Assembly: GCA_003281525.1 (NCBI GenBank) | Contig: QCBT01000014.1 | Coordinates: forward strand, 1-35,100 | Direction: 5' to 3' | DNA from: Prochlorococcus sp. AG-347-J06 | Lineage (GTDB): Bacteria > Cyanobacteriota > Cyanobacteriia > PCC-6307 > Cyanobiaceae | Length of the DNA stretch: 35,100 bases | Shown here: one piece after another, positions 30,870-35,100 of the stretch | How the letters are laid out: each line of letters opens with the position of its first letter | Position numbering within the stretch: position 1 is the stretch's first letter | Made by a program: the position numbers and the translations under genes | The notes under the pieces: generated by a model | Database searches by the model: none | Told to the model about the DNA's origin: nothing | The model's input: only the letters and a program-made list of their open reading frames with translations

Positions 30870-32393
30870 TTAGGTTTTTAACTTTGCATTAAACTTGTTG
30901 ATTAAAATTTCTTTGATTAAATTATAAATTTCATGTTTACTAACTTTTTTAAATTCGGTTTCACCTAAAGTTTGCAGGTGATCTTGTCTTCCTCCAATAC
31001 TGACATTATATCCATCCTCAGTTCCTCCCCCCTCTTTTTTTACCTTTGTACCAGTCATACCAATACCACCCATATGAGCTTGTCCACAATTATTTGGACA
31101 TCCTGTCCAGTGGATTTTAACCTCCTCTGATAATTCAAGTTCTCGATCTAATTTTTTAGAAATATTCCTTGCTATATCTTTGGTATTTGCAAGAGCAAAG
31201 CTACAATAACTACTCCCTGTACATGAAACAGTACTCGCTGAAAAATGGGATGGATTTAATTTGAATTTATTAATAATTTCTTCATTACCAAATTCTTCTA
31301 AAATATTATCTTTCAGGCCAACAATAATTAGATTTTGATCTTCGGTTAGTCTTACTTCACTCTGTCCATATTTTTCACTTAATCTTGCAATTTCTTGTAT
31401 GTCTTCTACACATAATCTTCCTACCGGAATGTGTAATCCAGCAAAGTAAAGATTATTCTGTTTTTGTTTATTAATCCCAAATAAACTTCTTTGTCTTTCG
31501 TTGAAAATTGAGCCTGGATCGTTGGATAAAGTTCCAAATTTTTCTTCTACAAGTTCTCTAAATTTTTCGATACCTATAGAGTTCAAATAATATCTAAATC
31601 TTCCTTTATTTCTTAGAAATCTATCTCCATTGTCTCGCCAAAGGGAACAAATAATTCCAGTTATTTTGCATATATCTTTTTCTTCCACCCAGACATCTAG
31701 AGGTATAGCATAAGCATTCAAAGTTGCTGATAAAATTCCTCCTACCCAGACACCAAAGCCTAATATTCCATTTTTAAAAACAGGATGAAAGATAAGATCA
31801 TTGTGTAGGAGAAAATTATCTTTTGCTCCTGCAACTGCAGTATTCCACTTCCTTGGTAAATTCGAGAATTCGGGGTTGCCATTACCAGAATTTGTTAAGT
31901 AATTTTCTAATTCAGAAGTATATTTTCTTGTATCTATAATTTCTTCAGGATCAATTCCCGCTAGTGGATTACCAGTAACATTCCTTGGATTATCCATTCC
32001 AGACTGAACGGATGTAATATTAACCTCTCTAAGTCTTTTAATAATATCTGGTAGATCATTTATCAAAACCCCCCTTAATTGAATATTTTGCCTAGTTGTT
32101 ATATCTGCAGAACCGTCTTCTCCATATCTAGCGACTATTGACGCGATTACTTTCAACTGATTAGAGCTCAAAATTCCATTGGGAACTCTAAGCCTCATCA
32201 TAAATCTTCCAGGAGTTTTTGGTCTCCAAAAAAGGCCATACCACTTTAAGCGCATTTGCAAATCTACTTCATCCATCTCTTCCCACCCTTTAAGAGCGTA
32301 ATCATCTAACTCTTCAAAAATTTTCAGACCATCTTTCTCCGCCTTTTGCTTTTCAATCTTATTTAATTTTTTATCATTTAAATAATATTGCAT
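30870..32393 (-). CDS. nirA: Ferredoxin-nitrite reductase
   Basis: Six-electron reduction of nitrite to ammonium with ferredoxin, using siroheme bridged to a [4Fe-4S] cluster. The four cluster ligands are C391 and C397 (CTGSSYC) and C432 and C436 (CPNNC), in the expected CX5C and CX3C pattern. Substrate- and siroheme-side segments TTRQNIQLRG and RLTEDQNL are present. The ATG at 32393 (507 aa) is chosen: the frame is open to 32462, but those extra 23 residues are Lys/Asn-rich and would start upstream of the likely promoter. No C-terminal fusion is present. The HEAT-repeat gene follows 9 bases later. Confidence 0.95.
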   Translation of the reverse strand: MQYYLNDKKLNKIEKQKAEKDGLKIFEELDDYALKGWEEMDEVDLQMRLKWYGLFWRPKTPGRFMMRLRVPNGILSSNQLKVIASIVARYGEDGSADITTRQNIQLRGVLINDLPDIIKRLREVNITSVQSGMDNPRNVTGNPLAGIDPEEIIDTRKYTSELENYLTNSGNGNPEFSNLPRKWNTAVAGAKDNFLLHNDLIFHPVFKNGILGFGVWVGGILSATLNAYAIPLDVWVEEKDICKITGIICSLWRDNGDRFLRNKGRFRYYLNSIGIEKFRELVEEKFGTLSNDPGSIFNERQRSLFGINKQKQNNLYFAGLHIPVGRLCVEDIQEIARLSEKYGQSEVRLTEDQNLIIVGLKDNILEEFGNEEIINKFKLNPSHFSASTVSCTGSSYCSFALANTKDIARNISKKLDRELELSEEVKIHWTGCPNNCGQAHMGGIGMTGTKVKKEGGGTEDGYNVSIGGRQDHLQTLGETEFKKVSKHEIYNLIKEILINKFNAKLKT

Positions 32394-32439
32394 ATTAATT
32401 TTTATTCTTTTATTCTTATGAGATTTTAGACAATTTAAT

Positions 32440-32453
32440 GTTTCCTCATATAC
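32440..32453 (-). promoter_or_regulatory. Degenerate NtcA box upstream of nirA
   Basis: On the minus strand GTATATGAGGAAAC matches GTA-N8-TAC except for one base (AAC). About 21 bases later comes TAAGAAT, a reasonable -10, which would place the transcription start about 12 bases before the chosen nirA ATG. Weak alone, but position and gene make it plausible. Confidence 0.4.
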
Positions 32454-32557
32454 AAATGTCAATAAATATTGATTATTTATTTTTTAACACCGAATTCCAT
32501 ATTTTAGGAAACTCTTAAGCTCATAAAAACATAAAGGCTTTTTCTTGGCCGGATCAT

Positions 32558-32827
32558 TTATCCGTAATTATGAGATACTTCTGTCCACCCTTTTTGTTGT
32601 AGTTCGTGCCACTTTTCCCAGGCTGAATCTATGTTGAGTTTTTCAGAGGATTTGTACCCTCCAGGTTCTCCAAGGTGATTTGTGTAGAAAAGATGAGTAT
32701 GAATTTTTAAATTAGGTTTAGGAGAATTTTTGCATTCTTCGAAAAAGATAATTCTGCTGCCTTCGGGATTAAGTAGGCATCCGTTAGGTTTGCTAGTGCT
32801 ACAACCAAATGAGTACTTAGGATCCAT
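32558..32827 (-). CDS. Small DUF1651-like protein, 89 aa
   Basis: The C-terminal pattern (KSSEKLNIDSAWEKWHELQQ then KGW, about 59-81) resembles DUF1651, a family confined to marine picocyanobacteria: a Lys-Ser turn, a helix with Ala-Trp, Trp and a final Gly-Trp. The earlier GSRIIFFEE (23-31) and HLGEPGG (51-57) segments also fit. Function of the family is unknown. Three cysteines are in the N-terminal half. A LexA-like sequence lies 31 bases upstream of the start. The family call is from memory of the pattern only. Confidence 0.65.
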   Translation of the reverse strand: MDPKYSFGCSTSKPNGCLLNPEGSRIIFFEECKNSPKPNLKIHTHLFYTNHLGEPGGYKSSEKLNIDSAWEKWHELQQKGWTEVSHNYG

Positions 32828-32857
32828 ACTTTACCTTTAATCGGCAGGTTAATTATT

Positions 32858-32871
32858 GATACGTTTGTACT
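32858..32871. promoter_or_regulatory. Possible LexA-like operator
   Basis: GATACGTTTGTACT matches RGTACNNNDGTWCB with one mismatch (A for G at position 2). It overlaps a minus-strand TATAGT that could be the -10 of the DUF1651-like gene. It shares TTTGTACTATA-type sequence with the element at 68-81. Tentative. Confidence 0.25.
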
Positions 32872-32976
32872 ATAAATTATATCCTCCTTGTTTTGCTGTC
32901 AATCCTTTTAAGGTTAAGTACTTATTTACTAATAATTATTTTGTTTTTTAATAAATAAGATAATTTCTTTAAGTTT

Positions 32977-33159
32977 ATGAATTACAGGGAAGATCTAGAA
33001 ATCAAACTACAAAAAGTAACACTTGCAATGCAGGAAGTTGTAGATGATATCCATAAAACTGCACCTGAGAAGCAAAGAATAATTTCCAAACTTATTGAAT
33101 TTAAAGAAGCAATCATTTCAAAGGGAATTGAACTTAACATTGATTTAGAGGCAGCCTAG
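32977..33159 (+). CDS. Small hypothetical protein, 60 aa
   Basis: A soluble, almost fully helical protein: NYREDLEIKLQKVTLAMQEV at 2-21, then DDIHKTAPEKQRIISKLIEF, then a short tail ending DLEAA. Heptad-like spacing of Leu, Ile and Val suggests a helical hairpin or coiled coil. There is no cysteine or membrane segment. Start at the first ATG, 32977. It is followed 73 bases later by a membrane micro-protein gene on the same strand. No family is recognised, though the ordered composition supports a real gene. Confidence 0.6.
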   Translation: MNYREDLEIKLQKVTLAMQEVVDDIHKTAPEKQRIISKLIEFKEAIISKGIELNIDLEAA

Positions 33160-33232
33160 AAATATTTAATATCTCATGAATGTTTAATAACTTTTAGAAT
33201 AATGTTATTAACAAAGAAGGGTTATTTATCAA

Positions 33233-33394
33233 ATGCAGCCTGGTACTTTTGAATTATTGATCCTAGTATTTATCTTTTTAGGTCTTCAAGCCTGGTGGAT
33301 TATCCCAATAGTTATTAAGAATAATAAATTAAATAATAGAGGTAAGGATTTAAGAGAGGAAATTAAGCAATTAGAAAGGTTATATAAAAAATAA
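33233..33394 (+). CDS. Small single-pass membrane protein, 53 aa
   Basis: The translation has a short polar start (MQPGTFE), one strongly hydrophobic helix (about 8-29, LLILVFIFLGLQAWWIIPIVI), and a basic, helical tail (KDLREEIKQLERLYKK). The tail has coiled-coil character. It lies between the 60-aa gene and the cupin gene, all on the plus strand, with 35 bases to the cupin start. No family is recognised. Confidence 0.6.
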   Translation: MQPGTFELLILVFIFLGLQAWWIIPIVIKNNKLNNRGKDLREEIKQLERLYKK

Positions 33395-33429
33395 ATTAGT
33401 TAATTATTTTTGCAAACTACCTATTATTA

Positions 33430-33870
33430 ATGAAACTCAAATATCTAATGAAATTAAAAAAATTTATTCCAGTTTGCTTCCTTTTTATTGGGACTTTAGC
33501 TTTACCAAAACCTTCTCTTGCAGAAGAAAAGATTGAAGTTATACCTATTATTCAAAGTTCAAAAGGACTAAGTGGTAAAAATTTTAATTATCTCGAGGGT
33601 AAGCCTGAATTAAGACTCTTAAAAGTAAAAATTCCAGTTGGCTTGAAAACTCCAATTCATACTCATCCTTCCCCAATGTTGATTCATGTCACCAGAGGAA
33701 GATTAAAGCATGTGAGGGGTGAAGAAATTAATTTCTTTAAAGCAGGTGATGCATTTATAGAGAGTAATAATGGGGGCCCCCACTATGTTAAAAGTGTTGG
33801 GAAGAAGCCGGCCATACTTCACGTGGGAGTTGTATCAGTAGTTGGAATGCCTACGGCCATAAATAAATAA
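33430..33870 (+). CDS. Secreted single-domain cupin protein, 146 aa
   Basis: An N-terminal signal peptide (hydrophobic core about 12-26, likely cleavage after SLA at residue 31) leads into a cupin beta-barrel. First cupin motif: PIHTHPSPMLIHVTRGRL with H77 and H79; second motif around KAGDAFIESNNGGPHYV with H118. These histidines are plausible metal ligands. The substrate is unknown; cupins range from dioxygenases to binding proteins. The start may be M1 or M7. It is probably periplasmic. It ends 42 bases before the convergent SelO-like gene. Confidence 0.8.
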   Translation: MKLKYLMKLKKFIPVCFLFIGTLALPKPSLAEEKIEVIPIIQSSKGLSGKNFNYLEGKPELRLLKVKIPVGLKTPIHTHPSPMLIHVTRGRLKHVRGEEINFFKAGDAFIESNNGGPHYVKSVGKKPAILHVGVVSVVGMPTAINK

Positions 33871-33912
33871 GATTTTTCTCAAAGTTGTTCTATCAGTATG
33901 AGGATTAAACTT

Positions 33913-35100
33913 TTATGAAGAACAGCTGTAGTGAGATACTCCTCCATAGTTAAAATACTGGCTTGGCTTTAGTCGATTATATTTTTGATCTATTTCTGAG
34001 GATTGTTCTATATATGGATTGCTAAAGACATCCTGTAACTCTTTTATTTTTTTGTAATTTCCTTTTTCAGCTTCTTCATATGCGGGAAGGACCATCCATT
34101 CGCGCCAAGTATAGACTGGATTAAGGGATTTCATTGATGCCGATTTTACTTTAATATTTCCCTCTTTCTTCAAGACTGATTGCCAGTTTTCAAGCCATAC
34201 ATCCCACCTATTATTGAGCTCATCATTAATTGGTAAATAGAAACTGTCTTTTAAAGAATCTAAGTTATCAGGGATTTCAGAGAGTTTACGGAACAAAATT
34301 GTATAGTCTGCTTTTGAAATGACCATGAGATTAAAAAATTCATTTATTAGAGTTTCGTTGTAATGTTCTAAACCAAGCTTATTTGCCCACATTTTCATCA
34401 ATTCCTTATTCATTAATTCAGAAAAGTCTTTTTCGATTTGATCTAACTTTTCTTGATCTTGTTTGCTTTGCGAAAGTAACGGACTAAGAGATGAACAGAA
34501 TGTTTTAAAGTTGATTGCCGCTGCAGAAGGCTGGTTAAAAAATGAGAAATGTTCACCTCCACCTGTCCATGGTTGAAATCTTGGATCAAATAATTCACTG
34601 AATCCAAAGGGGCCATAATCCAAGGTATAACCTCCAGCAGCACAATTATCACTATTGAAATTACCCTGGCAATAACCAACTCTCATCCAGTTGGCTATAA
34701 GTGATATGAGTCTTGATCTGTATAAAGAAGCCAGTTTTATTACTTTACTTTCAATTGAAATCTCATATTCAATTTCATCTTTATAATTTCTATCAATTAG
34801 ATGTTGAACTATCATCTTTAGTTCATTGAGGGCCTCATCATGCGCGTTATTACGAACTCGTCTTGCAAAAAGTTCAATCTGGCCTACGCGTAAAAAAGAT
34901 GGAGCGACTCTCGTAGTAATTGCCGCTTGATTATCAATCATGATATCAGGTTCAAAATATCTGGACCCTTTGGAATACCAAGGTCTTCTAACTATTTCTG
35001 AACGTGAGACATAAAGTGTTAAAGATCTTGAGGTAGGGATTCCCAAGGCATTCATTAATTCCTGTGCGAGAAATTCTCGTACGCTAGACCTTAAGACAGC
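33913..35100 (-). CDS. selO: SelO-type protein adenylyltransferase (YdiU/UPF0061), C-terminal part
   Basis: A pseudokinase-fold enzyme that AMPylates proteins. The gene runs off the right edge: 395 codons plus the stop are visible, starting AVLRSSVREFLAQE, a segment that lies well inside the family. Visible motifs are ALGIPTSRSL, TTRVAPSFLRVGQIELFA, and the metal/catalytic region with SDN followed by DYGPFGF. The usual HGVMNTDN reads QGNFNSDN here, but the catalytic Asp and Asn and the later Asp remain. The chain ends with SCSS, the family's conserved C-terminal cysteine region. The N-terminal nucleotide-binding half lies outside the window. Confidence 0.9.
   Translation of the reverse strand, partial: AVLRSSVREFLAQELMNALGIPTSRSLTLYVSRSEIVRRPWYSKGSRYFEPDIMIDNQAAITTRVAPSFLRVGQIELFARRVRNNAHDEALNELKMIVQHLIDRNYKDEIEYEISIESKVIKLASLYRSRLISLIANWMRVGYCQGNFNSDNCAAGGYTLDYGPFGFSELFDPRFQPWTGGGEHFSFFNQPSAAAINFKTFCSSLSPLLSQSKQDQEKLDQIEKDFSELMNKELMKMWANKLGLEHYNETLINEFFNLMVISKADYTILFRKLSEIPDNLDSLKDSFYLPINDELNNRWDVWLENWQSVLKKEGNIKVKSASMKSLNPVYTWREWMVLPAYEEAEKGNYKKIKELQDVFSNPYIEQSSEIDQKYNRLKPSQYFNYGGVSHYSCSS

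Noticed and set aside
32394..32462. Longer nirA reading from 32462
   Set aside because: The extra residues are Lys/Asn-rich, unlike the conserved N-terminus, and overlap the probable promoter.
32550..32564. CGGAT/ATCCG hairpin at the end of the DUF1651-like gene
   Set aside because: The stem is only 5 bp and no T run follows in the direction of transcription, so it is not called a terminator.
1..35100. Search by eye for tRNA, rRNA, CRISPR repeats, insertion sequences, integrase or attachment sites
   Set aside because: None was found; nitrate-block edges show no direct repeats, tRNA or mobile-element remnants that would mark a recent insertion.

Overview
The window looks like chromosomal DNA of a marine picocyanobacterium, most likely a high-light-adapted Prochlorococcus. 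This rests on very low GC content by eye, very short intergenic gaps, a cluster of tiny high-light-inducible (Hli) proteins, a cyanobacterial NTRC fusion, a split pntA, and ferredoxin-type nitrate and nitrite reductases. The assignment comes from gene content; no database search was possible.

Left part (1-15546): core housekeeping genes. These are infA, an NADPH-thioredoxin reductase/thioredoxin fusion, the pntA1-pntA2-pntB transhydrogenase operon, an alpha/beta hydrolase, a thioredoxin-like [2Fe-2S] protein, dxr, cysS, polA, an HlyD-type adaptor that overlaps polA, and ychF. Middle part (15555-20915): a typical picocyanobacterial small-protein region. It holds several membrane micro-proteins, a minus-strand run of three hli genes with a 59-codon companion, a lone plus-strand hli gene with its own terminator, a class-I glutamine amidotransferase, and several short unknown genes. 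It also contains two RNA-level candidates. One is a small RNA with three GAGTCA-type repeats (20010-20110). The other is a structured leader (20624-20680) that resembles the glutamine-sensing 'Downstream-peptide' riboswitch, placed before a small protein with an internal repeat.

Right part (20991-32393): a complete nitrate assimilation and molybdenum-cofactor block. Gene order with strand is moaA(-) mobA(-) / nrtP(+) narB(+) / narM(-) / moaC(+) moeA(+) / moaE(-) moaD(-) / moaB(+) / HEAT-repeat gene(-) nirA(-). NrtP imports nitrate and nitrite. NarB, a molybdenum and Fe-S enzyme, reduces nitrate to nitrite. NirA, a siroheme and Fe-S enzyme, reduces nitrite to ammonium. MoaA, MoaC, MoaD, MoaE, MoaB, MoeA and MobA build the cofactor NarB needs, and NarM is the NarB-associated protein. 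The mobA-nrtP gap carries two perfect GTA-N8-TAC NtcA boxes; the one nearer nrtP has a -10 element at the classic 22-nt spacing. Nitrate assimilation is a patchily distributed trait in Prochlorococcus, so this block is the main biological point of the window.

Right edge (32558-35100): a small DUF1651-like protein, two micro-proteins, a secreted cupin, and the C-terminal part of a SelO-type protein AMPylase that runs off the end. I see no tRNA, rRNA, CRISPR array, insertion sequence or integrase. Gaps of about 300 bases without a protein gene are 17902-18204 and 19986-20286; both are described in the features.
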